Origin: JAJKJG01 sp036386395
GTDB taxonomy: Bacteria; Pseudomonadota; Alphaproteobacteria; Rhizobiales; Beijerinckiaceae
Reading direction: 5' to 3'
DNA: 35,235 nt
Assembly: GCA_036386395.1 (NCBI GenBank)
Contig: DASVVU010000113.1
Location: forward strand, 1-35,235
In this document: piece by piece, positions 14,925-22,979 of the stretch
How positions within the stretch are numbered: the stretch's first letter is position 1
Layout: each line of letters opens with the position of its first letter
Translations under genes and position numbers: made by a program
Notes under the pieces: model-generated
The model's input: only the letters and a program-made list of their open reading frames with translations
Told to the model about the DNA's origin: nothing
Database searches by the model: none

Positions 14925-14938
14925 GCGTCACGTGACGC
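14925..14938. promoter_or_regulatory. Perfect 14-bp palindrome between actS and actR
   Basis: GCGTCACGTGACGC is a perfect dyad with a CACGTG core, 14 nt before the preferred actR start and just upstream of its ribosome binding site. In DNA it could bind a dimeric regulator; in RNA it would be a short hairpin. Confidence 0.6.
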
Positions 14939-14952
14939 AAGGAGAGATCAGA

Positions 14953-15510
14953 ATGGCCGAGGCGGAGGTCCCGTTCGAGGCCCGCGCCGACAAGAGCCTT
15001 CTCATCGTCGACGACGACAAGCCGTTCTCGACCAGGCTTGCCCGCGCCATGGAGGGCCGCGGCTATGCCGTGCGGGTCGCCGACACGGTCGCCGAGGGGC
15101 TCGCCGCCGTCGAGACGAGCGCGCCGGCCTTCGCCGTCATCGACATGCGCCTCGCGGACGGCAACGGCCTCGACGTGATCGCGCGCCTGAAGGAGCGCCG
15201 GCCCGAGGCCCGGGGGGTGATCCTGACCGGCTACGGCAACATCGCGACCGCGGTGACCGCCGTGAAGCTCGGCGCCTTCGACTACTTGGCGAAGCCCGCC
15301 GACGCGGACGAGATCCACGCGGCCCTGATGGCCCAGCCCGGCGAGCGCGCCGACCCGCCCGAGAACCCGATGTCGGCCGACCGCGTCCGCTGGGAGCACA
15401 TCCAGCGCGTCTACGAGCTGTGCGGCCGCAACGTCTCCGAGACGGCGCGCCGCCTCAACATGCACCGCCGCACGCTGCAGCGGATTCTGGCGAAGCGCGC
15501 GCCGCGATGA
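14953..15510 (+). CDS. actR: Response regulator ActR/RegA/PrrA
   Basis: A 185-residue response regulator. The receiver domain has the acidic pocket D20-D21-D22, the phosphoacceptor D64 in FAVIDMRL, the conserved Thr in VILTGYGN and the Lys in YLAKP. A Pro-rich linker (ERADPPENPMSADR) leads to a Fis-type helix-turn-helix, RNVSETARRLNMHRRTLQRIL, that is nearly invariant in RegA-class proteins. ATG 14953 is preferred to GTG 14932 because GGAGAG lies 6 nt upstream and the GTG is inside a palindrome. It is the partner of ActS directly upstream. The stop codon is 6 nt from that of the convergent podJ-like gene. Confidence 0.96.
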   Translation: MAEAEVPFEARADKSLLIVDDDKPFSTRLARAMEGRGYAVRVADTVAEGLAAVETSAPAFAVIDMRLADGNGLDVIARLKERRPEARGVILTGYGNIATAVTAVKLGAFDYLAKPADADEIHAALMAQPGERADPPENPMSADRVRWEHIQRVYELCGRNVSETARRLNMHRRTLQRILAKRAPR

Positions 15511-15516
15511 CGGCCG

Positions 15517-18500
15517 TTAAAGTGCGGTCACACCCACCCGCTTGCCCGTCCCCGCCGGGCGACTCGCGCTCGTGGGCGCGGGGGATTTCGCGGCGCCGCC
15601 GGGGGCCGCCTTCGGGGCGGCGGTGGCGGCGGGCTCGGGCCAGCCTTGCGGCGGGAGCGCGACCTCGTTCGCCTCGCGGGACGCGGCCGCCGGCTTGAAG
15701 CTCTCGGCGGCGGCCTTGGCGGCCGAAAGCTCGGCGGCCGAGAGGCGCTGGCCGACCTCGTCGCGCTTCTTTCCGGCGTCATCGTCCCCCTGCGCCGCGA
15801 CGATCGCGAACCAGGTGTAGGAGCGCCCGAGGTTCTGGGAGACCCCCAGCCCGCGGGCCAGCAGCACCGCGAGGTTGAACTGGCTGTCCTTGATGCCGTG
15901 CTCGGCGGCCTTGCGGAACTGCTCGGCCGCCGCCCCGTAGTCGGGCTTGCCGTCCGGCCCGCCCTCGGCGAGGAGCACCGCGAGGTTGTGCATGGCCCGG
16001 GCGTTGCCCTTCTCGGCCGCGCGCTCGTACCAGGCCTTGGCGAGGGCGAGGTCCCGCGTCACGCCGAGGCCCTTCTCGTAGTGGTTTCCGATCCGGTACT
16101 GCGCCGGCACGAGACCGGCCGCCGCCGCCTTCTCGAACAGCTTCGCGGCGAGCTTCAGGTCGCGCGGGAGGCCGCGCCCCTCCGCGAGACGCGACGCGAG
16201 CTCGTGCACCGCGACCGGATCGCCCGAAAGCGCCGCCTGGCGCAGGCCGGCGATTCCCGCCGCCGTCGGGATCTCCCCAACCGCGGCGACGTTCGCGATC
16301 TTCTCGAGGGCCGGACGGGGGTCGATGGCGCCGGTGATCGCTGGCGCCTGGGGAGCAAGCTGGAGCGGCGCCGTGGCCGGAGACACGGCCGGTGCCTTCT
16401 CCGTGACGGGTCCGGCTGCACCACCGGTGCCGTTCCCGGTGTCGGCAACAGCCGGCGACGGCGGGGCGGCAACGACGGACGACGGCGGTGCTACGACGGA
16501 GGGCAACGGCGGCGCGATGGCCTGCGTGGTCCGCGGCTCGTCCGGCCGCGGCTCGGCCATGCTCGGCGCGGGAACCGCCTGCGGTACCTCTGGCGCGGGA
16601 GCCGGTGCCGCGACCCGGGCCTCGGATTTCGGCGCGGGCTCGGAAACAGGCTGCGAGCCGAACATCCCGAGCGTTTGATAGGCCCCGAGCGCCAGCACGA
16701 TGGCGGCGAGCCCCAAGAGAATCGGGCGGCGGTGCTTGTCGACGGCGCCCCTCATGCGGGCCGCGAGGCTCGCCTTCGCCCCTTCGGCCTGAGCGGAGAG
16801 CGCGCCCTTCAACACACCTTTCCCGGGCTTCGCCTTGCTGTTCGCGGCGGCTTCCGCGGCGGCGGCCTGGGCGGCCCGGCGGGCGGCGGCGATGAAGCTC
16901 GCCTTGATGTCGACGCTGGCCTCGGGCGTCGCCGGAGCGGGCGCGGCGGCGCCCGGGCGCGGGCGGGCGGCGCCGGGCTCCAGGAGCACCTCCTCGCCAG
17001 GGGGCGGGATCGGCCGGTCGGCCTCGGTCAGTGTCAGCGGAGGCGCGCCCTCGCCGGTGCGGATCGGCGGCACAGGCGCCTTGACCCGCACCTGGGGCCG
17101 CTCGCCCGCGGGGCGGGGTGCGGGCTCCGCCGGCATCGCCTCGGGCAAGGCCTGCGGATCGAGGTTGCCGAGCCGCGAGACGACCTTCTCCAGCGCCGCG
17201 TGGACGCTCTCGAGGGTGGTCTGCATGCGCTTGTCGGCGGCGCTGCGATGGCTCTTGAGGTCGTCGAGATCGCGCCGGATGAGCCCGAGCTCGGGCTCAT
17301 CCTCGCCCGTGGGCGCGGCCTTCGGCAGCGCCGCGAGGGTGTCGGCGACGGCGGCCTTGGCGGCGCGCTCGGCCGCCTCGTAGGCGCCGGTGCGCATGAG
17401 CTCGACCTGGGCCATGAGGTCGCCCATGGTGCGCTCGAGGGCCGCGAGCGCCGGGTCGCCGGAGCCGCGCTCGAGGCGGCGCGCCAGGATCCCGACCTGC
17501 TTCTCCAGGGCGTCGAGGGATTCGAGGCCGGCGCCGGGGCGCTCGGCCTGCTCGACCCGCTCGACGAGGGTGCGCAGCATGTCCTCGATGGGCTTGAGCT
17601 GCGGCGGCGCGCCCTGCGCCAGGGCCTCGTCGAGGCGGTCGAGGCGCTGGACGAGGCTGTCGATCCCCTTGGCCGGGGCCGCGAAGGTGATGCGCGGCTT
17701 CTCGCCCAAGCGGTCGAGCTTCTGGGACAGCGCCTCGATCCGCTCGGAGAGGTCGGGCGCGCCTTGGGCGCGCTGGTCGCCCAAGGAATCGAGCTTGCGC
17801 GACAGCCCGTCGAAGCGGCGCTCGAACTCCTTCGTGTCGACCTGCCGGCGGCCCATCTCGGCGAGGCGCTCGTTGAGCTCGGCGACCTGCGTCGCGAGCT
17901 GGTGGACGCGCTGCGGCTCGGCGAGGTCCGCAAGATGATGGCGTACGTCGAGGAGCTGCTGCGCGAGACCGTCGACCACGGCCGGGTCGAGGCCCATGCC
18001 GGCGACCGCGTCGATCCGGCGGGCGAGCGCCTCGAAGTCGCGGGACAGGCGGGCGTGGACACCGGTCGCGACGAGGTCGGCGACGCGGCGCACCTCGGCC
18101 TGGAGCTCCTCGGCCGGACGTGCGACGGCCGCGAGGTCGCCGGGCCGGCGGGCGGTCGCGACCTGCGCCGCGATGCCGTGCAGGGCATTTTCCAGCCCCT
18201 TGACCTCGTCCCGGGTCGCGAGCGACCCGACCATGGTCTGGAGGCGCTCGATCTCGGCGCGCAGGCCCGCGGCCTCGGACGAGGCGGCGGCCCGGCCGGG
18301 GTTCAGCGTGTCGAGCTGGCCGGCGAGCCGCGCGATGTCGCCGCGCAGCGACTGCAGGATGTCGCCGGGGAGGCGGGGAGCGGCGTGCTCCGAGGCCGGC
18401 GCCGCGTCGAGCTCGGCTTGGCGGGCGCGAATCTCGGCGACGGCGCTCCTGACGTCGGGCGCGCGGGCAGCGCGGGCGGGCGGCGCGGCGATGCGGTCGG

Positions 18501-19170
18501 TGATCTCGGCGATGCGGGTCTCGAAGCCGCGCAGCACCGCTTCGATCGACTCGTCGGCGGCGCGGGTCGCGCGCTCGGGCGCCGCCAGCTGCGTCTCGAT
18601 GCGCTCGATGGCCTTGAGGGCGGCGTCGATGGAGGGGCGGTCGCCGTCCGAGAGCTTGCGCTCGATCTCGTCGAGGCGGCCCGTCATGGCGGAGAGCGCG
18701 TCGGCGAGGAGGGCCGTGGTGCGGTCCTGGCGCTCGGCGGCGCTGCGGGAGGCGGCTGAGAGGCGGGTCTCGGCCCGCTCGATCCAGCTCGCGACGGAAT
18801 CGAGGGCGACGGCGGTCTTCTCGGCCTGCTGGCGGCTGCGGCGCTCGGTCTCCTCCGAGGCGCGGGCGAGGATCGCCTCGAGCTCGTCCGCCGCGACGCC
18901 GGCGGGCTTGTAGGCGAGCTGCGCCACGGCCTGAAGCTTCGCGACCGCGGCGTCGAGCCCGTCGTCCGCCGCGGGCTCCGCCCGCTTGCGCTTCGCGCTC
19001 TTGCGGGCCGGCTTCGCCCCGGCCTCGGGGCCGGCGTTGCGGGTGACGGCCGCGAGCCATTCGTCGAGGGACATCCCGGCGTGGCGGGCCGCCTTGCGGG
19101 CGGCGTCGCGCGCCTCCTTGCCGAGGTCGTCGGGCCCGGGGGGCGTTTTCCGTCGTGTCGCGGCGCTCAT
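15517..19170 (-). CDS. podJ: PodJ-like polar organelle protein: coiled coil, one TM helix, Sel1 repeats
   Basis: A 1217-residue protein. Residues 1-60 are basic and contain MSLDEWLAAVTRNAG, reminiscent of the N-terminus of PodJ-type polarity factors. About 90-660 is a long Ala/Glu/Arg-rich coiled coil (many L-x-x-L/I heptads), and 680-810 is Pro/Ala-rich. A single membrane helix spans about 818-838 (ILLGLAAIVLALGAYQTLG). The periplasmic part has a Pro/Ala-rich linker and about four Sel1 repeats at roughly 973-1157 (A-x-x-x-L-G/A pattern with GNHYEKGLGV). This order matches PodJ, a scaffold that marks the new pole. The peptidoglycan-binding domain that ends Caulobacter PodJ is absent. AGGAG lies 7 nt before the ATG. 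The long antisense frame is a codon-bias shadow. Confidence 0.82.
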   Translation of the reverse strand: MSAATRRKTPPGPDDLGKEARDAARKAARHAGMSLDEWLAAVTRNAGPEAGAKPARKSAKRKRAEPAADDGLDAAVAKLQAVAQLAYKPAGVAADELEAILARASEETERRSRQQAEKTAVALDSVASWIERAETRLSAASRSAAERQDRTTALLADALSAMTGRLDEIERKLSDGDRPSIDAALKAIERIETQLAAPERATRAADESIEAVLRGFETRIAEITDRIAAPPARAARAPDVRSAVAEIRARQAELDAAPASEHAAPRLPGDILQSLRGDIARLAGQLDTLNPGRAAASSEAAGLRAEIERLQTMVGSLATRDEVKGLENALHGIAAQVATARRPGDLAAVARPAEELQAEVRRVADLVATGVHARLSRDFEALARRIDAVAGMGLDPAVVDGLAQQLLDVRHHLADLAEPQRVHQLATQVAELNERLAEMGRRQVDTKEFERRFDGLSRKLDSLGDQRAQGAPDLSERIEALSQKLDRLGEKPRITFAAPAKGIDSLVQRLDRLDEALAQGAPPQLKPIEDMLRTLVERVEQAERPGAGLESLDALEKQVGILARRLERGSGDPALAALERTMGDLMAQVELMRTGAYEAAERAAKAAVADTLAALPKAAPTGEDEPELGLIRRDLDDLKSHRSAADKRMQTTLESVHAALEKVVSRLGNLDPQALPEAMPAEPAPRPAGERPQVRVKAPVPPIRTGEGAPPLTLTEADRPIPPPGEEVLLEPGAARPRPGAAAPAPATPEASVDIKASFIAAARRAAQAAAAEAAANSKAKPGKGVLKGALSAQAEGAKASLAARMRGAVDKHRRPILLGLAAIVLALGAYQTLGMFGSQPVSEPAPKSEARVAAPAPAPEVPQAVPAPSMAEPRPDEPRTTQAIAPPLPSVVAPPSSVVAAPPSPAVADTGNGTGGAAGPVTEKAPAVSPATAPLQLAPQAPAITGAIDPRPALEKIANVAAVGEIPTAAGIAGLRQAALSGDPVAVHELASRLAEGRGLPRDLKLAAKLFEKAAAAGLVPAQYRIGNHYEKGLGVTRDLALAKAWYERAAEKGNARAMHNLAVLLAEGGPDGKPDYGAAAEQFRKAAEHGIKDSQFNLAVLLARGLGVSQNLGRSYTWFAIVAAQGDDDAGKKRDEVGQRLSAAELSAAKAAAESFKPAAASREANEVALPPQGWPEPAATAAPKAAPGGAAKSPAPTSASRPAGTGKRVGVTAL

Positions 19171-19322
19171 GGGCGCTCCTGCAGCCCAGGTGAAGGCTGA
19201 TACGTCGGGACCGGCGCGCCTCCATGGCCGGTCCGGCGGGGCCGGCCGAATCCGCGAAGGCTTAAAACTCCGTGAAGTCCGTCGCCCGCGCCTGCCCCGC
19301 CGGTCACTTTTGAGGGGCCAAG

Positions 19323-19338
19323 GTAAACAAGCCGTTAA
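19323..19338 (-). promoter_or_regulatory. CtrA-like binding site upstream of the podJ-like gene
   Basis: Read on the minus strand the sequence is TTAACGGCTTGTTTAC, i.e. TTAA-N7-TTTAC. One base differs from the CtrA consensus TTAA-N7-TTAAC. Its distance from the podJ-like ATG (153 bp) is reasonable for a promoter-proximal operator. Single short matches occur by chance, though less readily in DNA this GC-rich. Confidence 0.4.
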
Positions 19339-19379
19339 GGAGCCCGCCTCTGGGCCCGCAACCGCACGGGCCCGGCCCG

Positions 19380-19406
19380 CGTTACCGTTAGCTCGCTGAC
19401 GTAACG
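19380..19406. promoter_or_regulatory. Imperfect dyad upstream of merR, possible operator
   Basis: CGTTAC (19380-19385) and GTAACG (19401-19406) are perfect inverted arms around a 15-nt spacer that itself contains an offset GTTAGC/GCTGAC pair. MerR proteins bind long dyads, often at their own promoters; no clear -35/-10 pair frames this one. Confidence 0.3.
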
Positions 19407-19540
19407 GCAGGCTTACTCCCCCAAAGGGTTCCGAAACCGCAGGATGCGCCTATCTGAACCGCGGGCGGCCGGTCGCGCGACCGCCGATGCCATGATTCGC
19501 CCTTTTCACAACCTTCGACGAACAAGGACAAAAAGAAACC

Positions 19541-19963
19541 ATGGACAGCACCACCGTCCTGGCGGCCTCCGCCTCGGGAGATGCCCGGCGCGCCGCCGAG
19601 GAGCGCGGCCGGACCTACACCATCGGCGACCTCGCCCGCGAGTTCGGCGTCTCCCTGCGGGCCCTGCGCTTCTATGAGGACCGCGGCCTCCTCAGCCCCG
19701 TCCGCCTGGGTTCGTCCCGCATCTACGACGCCCGCCAGCGCGCCCGCCTCGAGCTGATCCTCAAGGGCAAGCAGCTCGGCTTCACGCTCACCGAGATCCG
19801 CGCCCTCCTCGAGCGCGAGGAGCGCGGCGAGAGCGCCCCGAAGCTGCGCCTCTCGGTCAGGCAGATCGACGACCAGATCGCCCACCTCGAGCGCCAGAAG
19901 GGCGAGATCGAGACTGCCATCGCCGAGCTCAAGGCCCAGCGCCAGAAGGCGATGTCGTCATAA
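19541..19963 (+). CDS. MerR-family transcriptional regulator
   Basis: A 140-residue MerR protein. The helix-turn-helix and wing are TYTIGDLAREFGVSLRALRFYEDRGLLSPVR... RIYDARQRARLELI at about residues 24-70. The dimerisation helix (about 90-135, VRQIDDQIAHLERQKGEIETAIAELKAQ) is a clear coiled coil. No C-terminal cysteines are present, so it is not a metal or SoxR-type sensor; in alphaproteobacteria regulators of this look often control fatty acid or branched-chain acid breakdown, but no acyl-CoA genes adjoin it here. The ATG has AAGGA about 12 nt upstream, a long spacing. An imperfect dyad at 19380-19406 could be its own operator. It stands alone before ppa. Confidence 0.88.
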   Translation: MDSTTVLAASASGDARRAAEERGRTYTIGDLAREFGVSLRALRFYEDRGLLSPVRLGSSRIYDARQRARLELILKGKQLGFTLTEIRALLEREERGESAPKLRLSVRQIDDQIAHLERQKGEIETAIAELKAQRQKAMSS

Positions 19964-20054
19964 GCCGCCTCGGCCGGGCCGCGTGGGAGGAGCGCGCGGC
20001 CTTGTCCCGATGCGTCCCGGCCTCTAGACAGGCGCGCCCTTGAGGAGGTCGCCC

Positions 20055-20588
20055 ATGCGCATCGAGGCCATCCCGATCGGCGTGAACCCGCCGCACGACG
20101 TGAACGTCGTGATCGAGGTGCCGATCGGCGGCGAGCCGATCAAGTACGAGCTCGACAAGGCCGCCGGCACCCTCGTGGTCGACCGCTTCCTCTACACGGC
20201 GATGCGCTATCCCGGGAATTACGGCTTCATCCCGCACACCCTCTCGGGCGACGGCGACCCCTGCGACGTGCTCGTCGCCAACACCCGGGCGATCGCGCCG
20301 GGCGCCGTGATGAGCGTGCGCCCCGTCGGCGTGCTCCTCATGGAGGACGAGGCCGGCCAGGACGAGAAGATCGTGGCGGTGCCCTCGCGCAAGCTCACGG
20401 CCCGCTACGAGCGCATCCGGAGCTACACCGACCTGCCCGACATCACGATGCGCCAGATCGAGCACTTCTTCGAGCACTACAAGGACCTCGAGCCCGGCAA
20501 GTGGGTCAAGGTCGTGCGCTGGGGCGACGCCGAGGACGCCAAGCGCCTGATCCAGGAGGGGATCGAGCGGGCGAAGGGCGCGGGATAA
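20055..20588 (+). CDS. ppa: Inorganic pyrophosphatase, family I
   Basis: A 177-residue soluble pyrophosphatase that hydrolyses PPi to two phosphates, pulling biosynthetic reactions forward in the cytosol. The metal site signature is SGDGDPCDVLV, with the three Asp of D-G-D-P-x-D in place and a Cys at the variable position. Further family residues are IKYELDK, RFLYTAMRYPGNYGFIPHT and, late, HYKDLEPGKWVKVVRWGDAEDA. The length is standard for the bacterial hexameric enzyme. ATG 20055 is chosen over 20040 because GAGGAGG lies 6-7 nt upstream. The downstream hydrolase begins 5 nt after its stop, so the two are probably cotranscribed. Confidence 0.97.
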   Translation: MRIEAIPIGVNPPHDVNVVIEVPIGGEPIKYELDKAAGTLVVDRFLYTAMRYPGNYGFIPHTLSGDGDPCDVLVANTRAIAPGAVMSVRPVGVLLMEDEAGQDEKIVAVPSRKLTARYERIRSYTDLPDITMRQIEHFFEHYKDLEPGKWVKVVRWGDAEDAKRLIQEGIERAKGAG

Positions 20589-20593
20589 GGCGG

Positions 20594-21271
20594 ATGCCCT
20601 CCGGCCCGCAGCCGCTCGCCATCGCGGTCGAGGGCGCGCAGCCGGTCTCCGGCCTGATCGACGCGCCGGCGGGCGCCCGGGCCTGCTTCGTGCTGGCGCA
20701 CGGCGCCGGGGCCGGCATGACGCACCCGTCGATGACGGCCGTCGCGGCGGGCCTTGCCGAGCGCAGCGTCGCGACGCTGCGCTACCAGTTCCCGTTCATG
20801 GAGCAGGGCTCGCGGCGGCCCGATCCTCCGGCCGTCGCCCACGCGGCGGTCCGGGCGGCGGTGGCCGAGGCCGCCCGGCGGCTGCCCGGCCTCAAGCTCG
20901 TCGCCGGCGGCCGCTCCTTCGGCGGCCGCATGACCTCGCAGGCGCAGGCGATAGCGCCGCTCCCCGGCGTGCGCGGCCTCGCCTTCCTGGCCTTCCCGCT
21001 GCATCCGGCCGGGCGCGTATCCACGGAGCGCGCCCGGCACCTGTCCGACGTCCACGTCCCGATGCTGTTCCTGCAGGGCACCCGCGACGCCCTCGCGGAC
21101 CTCTCCGAGATGCAGGCCCTCGCGGCCCGCCTCGGCGGGCGCGCGACGCTCCGCCTGTGGCAGGACGCCGACCACTCCTTCAAGGTCCCGGCCCGCTCGG
21201 GCCGGACGGAGGCCGAGGTCAGGGCCGAGATCCTCGATGCATTGGCCGCCTGGATCGAAAGTCTGACCTGA
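20594..21271 (+). CDS. Alpha/beta hydrolase, dienelactone hydrolase-like (KANL3/TEX30 type)
   Basis: A 225-residue alpha/beta hydrolase. The oxyanion segment is FVLAHGAGAGMTHPSM; the nucleophile elbow is AGGRSFGGRM (G-x-S-x-G); the acid is in LQGTRDAL and the histidine in WQDADHSFKV. The order and the LAHGAGAGM segment match the KANL3/TEX30-like group of small hydrolases of unknown substrate. It lacks a signal peptide. It starts 5 nt after ppa, so it is likely translated from the same mRNA; whether it belongs functionally to pyrophosphatase is unclear. It precedes the box cluster by about 160 bp, where a separate promoter is predicted. Confidence 0.86.
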   Translation: MPSGPQPLAIAVEGAQPVSGLIDAPAGARACFVLAHGAGAGMTHPSMTAVAAGLAERSVATLRYQFPFMEQGSRRPDPPAVAHAAVRAAVAEAARRLPGLKLVAGGRSFGGRMTSQAQAIAPLPGVRGLAFLAFPLHPAGRVSTERARHLSDVHVPMLFLQGTRDALADLSEMQALAARLGGRATLRLWQDADHSFKVPARSGRTEAEVRAEILDALAAWIESLT

Positions 21272-21333
21272 AAGCAGGCCGGTCTGAAACCATAACTCAT
21301 GCACCCCGTGCTCGGCGCCGGATGAGGTGCGCC

Positions 21334-21364
21334 TTGCCGGGTGTCGGGCAGGCAATATACTGCC
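21334..21364 (+). promoter_or_regulatory. Promoter with BoxR-type operator before the benzoate-CoA ligase
   Basis: TTGCCG (21334-21339) and TATACT (21356-21361) are spaced 16 nt and form a good vegetative promoter. Overlapping the -10, GGCA-N6-TGCC (21351-21364) is a dyad; a second reading is GGCAG/CTGCC (21347-21351 and 21360-21364). It resembles the NGCA-N6-TGCN sites before boxC. A small hairpin (21365-21379, GGTCTT/AAGACC) follows in the would-be leader. Confidence 0.5.
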
Positions 21365-21429
21365 GGTCTTGAAAAGACCTGGGGACCGCCTGGGCAGTGT
21401 GGCTCGCTCTCGCGGGCCGGGAGGAAACA

Positions 21430-22971
21430 TTGGCCGCGCGCACCAACGCCGCTGTCGAATTCGTCGACCGCCACCTGAAGGAAGGGCGGGCCGAAAAGGT
21501 CGCGTTCCGCGACCCGCGCCGGTCCCTGACCTACGGCGCGCTCGCCGACCGCGCCGCCCGGGTCGGCCCGGCGCTCGAAGGGCTCGGCGTTACCCGCGAG
21601 CAGCGGGTCGTCATGCTGATGCTCGACACGGTCGACTTCCCGGTTTTCTTCTGGGGCGCGATCCGTTCCGGGGTCATCCCGGTGCCGCTCAACACGCTGC
21701 TGGGGCCGGACCAGTACGCCTACGTGCTGGAGGACTCCCGCGCCCCCCTCGTCATCGCATCGGCGCCGCTCGTCGCGACGGCCGAAGCCGCCGTCGCGGC
21801 GTCGGGCCGCCGCGTGAAGATCGTGACCGCGGGCGCGGAGAGCGGCGGCGCGCATCCGCGCCTCGAAGACCTTCTGGACGAGGCGGCGCCCGCGCCGGAG
21901 GCAGCCGACACCCTGGCCGACGAGGTCGCGTTCTGGCTCTACTCCTCGGGCTCGACCGGCATGCCGAAGGGCGTCAAGCACGTCCATTCGAGCCTCATGG
22001 AGACGGCCCGGCTCTACGGCGAAGGCGTGCTCGGGCTCGCTGAGGACGACGTCGTCTATTCGGCGGCAAAACTGTTCTTCGCCTACGGCCTCGGCAACGC
22101 CATGACCTTCCCGATGGCGGTCGGCGCTTGCGCCGCGCTCCTCGACGAGCGCCCGACGCCGAAGTCCGTATTCGCCGTCCTGCGGCGCGAGCAGCCGACG
22201 ATCTTTTTCGGCGTGCCGACCCTCTACGCCGCGATGCTCGCGGATCCCGAGTGCACGCCCGAGAACGGCTCGCGGCGGCTGCGCCTGTGCGTCTCGGCCG
22301 GCGAGGCTCTGCCGGAGCACGTCGGCTTGGCGTGGAAAAAGAAATTCGGGGTCGACATCCTCGACGGCACCGGCTCGACCGAGATGCTGCACATCTACCT
22401 GACGAACGCCCCCGGCGACCTGCGCTACGGCACCTCCGGCCGGGCGGTGCCCGGCTACGAGCTGCGCCTCGTCGACGAGGAGGGCCGCGAGGTCGGCGTC
22501 GGCGAGATCGGCGAGATGCTGGTGCGCGGCCCCTCCCACGCCGAGGGCTACTGGAACCAGCGCGAGAAGTCGCGCCGTACCTTCGAGGGCGCCTGGACCC
22601 GCACCGGCGACAAGTACGTGCGGGAGGCGGACGGACGGTTCGTCTGCTGCGGCCGCACCGACGACATGTTCAAGGTTTCCGGCATCTGGGTCTCGCCGTT
22701 CGAGGTCGAGGCCGCGCTCATCAGCCACGACGCCGTCCTCGAGGCCGCCGTCGTGCCGGCGAAGGACGCGGACGGGCTCGAGAAGCCCAAGGCCTACATC
22801 GTGCTGAAGGACGCCGCGCGGAGCGCCGACGGCCTCGGCGAGGAGCTGAAGGAGCACGTGAAGAGCGCCATCGGCCCATGGAAGTACCCGCGCTGGATCG
22901 AGGTGGTCGAGAGCCTGCCGAAGACCGCGACGGGGAAGATCCAGCGGTTCAAGCTGCGGGCGGGGGCGTAA
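21430..22971 (+). CDS. bclA: Benzoate-CoA ligase
   Basis: A 513-residue AMP-forming ligase that activates benzoate to benzoyl-CoA with ATP and CoA, the first step of both anaerobic and box-type benzoate breakdown. The P-loop is WLYSSGSTGMPKGVKH; the A5 motif is LDGTGSTEMLHIYL; then TRTGDKYVREADGRFVCCGRTDDMFKVSG and the catalytic lysine K503 in PKTATGKIQRFKL. AKLFFAYGLGNAMTFPM is characteristic of the benzoate-CoA ligase family. An upstream GTG at 21397 is in frame, but TTG 21430 has GGGAGGA at 21419-21425, about 5 nt upstream, and gives the family N-terminus. It heads the box cluster; a promoter and BoxR-like dyad lie just upstream. Confidence 0.94.
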   Translation: MAARTNAAVEFVDRHLKEGRAEKVAFRDPRRSLTYGALADRAARVGPALEGLGVTREQRVVMLMLDTVDFPVFFWGAIRSGVIPVPLNTLLGPDQYAYVLEDSRAPLVIASAPLVATAEAAVAASGRRVKIVTAGAESGGAHPRLEDLLDEAAPAPEAADTLADEVAFWLYSSGSTGMPKGVKHVHSSLMETARLYGEGVLGLAEDDVVYSAAKLFFAYGLGNAMTFPMAVGACAALLDERPTPKSVFAVLRREQPTIFFGVPTLYAAMLADPECTPENGSRRLRLCVSAGEALPEHVGLAWKKKFGVDILDGTGSTEMLHIYLTNAPGDLRYGTSGRAVPGYELRLVDEEGREVGVGEIGEMLVRGPSHAEGYWNQREKSRRTFEGAWTRTGDKYVREADGRFVCCGRTDDMFKVSGIWVSPFEVEAALISHDAVLEAAVVPAKDADGLEKPKAYIVLKDAARSADGLGEELKEHVKSAIGPWKYPRWIEVVESLPKTATGKIQRFKLRAGA

Positions 22972-22979
22972 ACCCCAAA

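Larger units (their letters stand above)
19171..19540. other. Divergent regulatory region between podJ-like and merR
   Basis: This 370-bp stretch has no gene. On the minus strand TTAA-N7-TTTAC (19323-19338) is a near match to the CtrA site, about 150 bp before the podJ-like start. An imperfect dyad, GTTAC...GTAAC (19381-19405), lies about 135 bp before merR. Apart from these nothing is seen. Confidence 0.55.

Noticed and set aside
15646..18759. A 1037-residue plus-strand open frame antisense to the podJ-like gene
   Set aside because: Typical GC-rich antisense shadow (Arg/Gly/Leu/Val-rich, no family motifs). The minus-strand frame has coiled coil, TM helix and Sel1 repeats.
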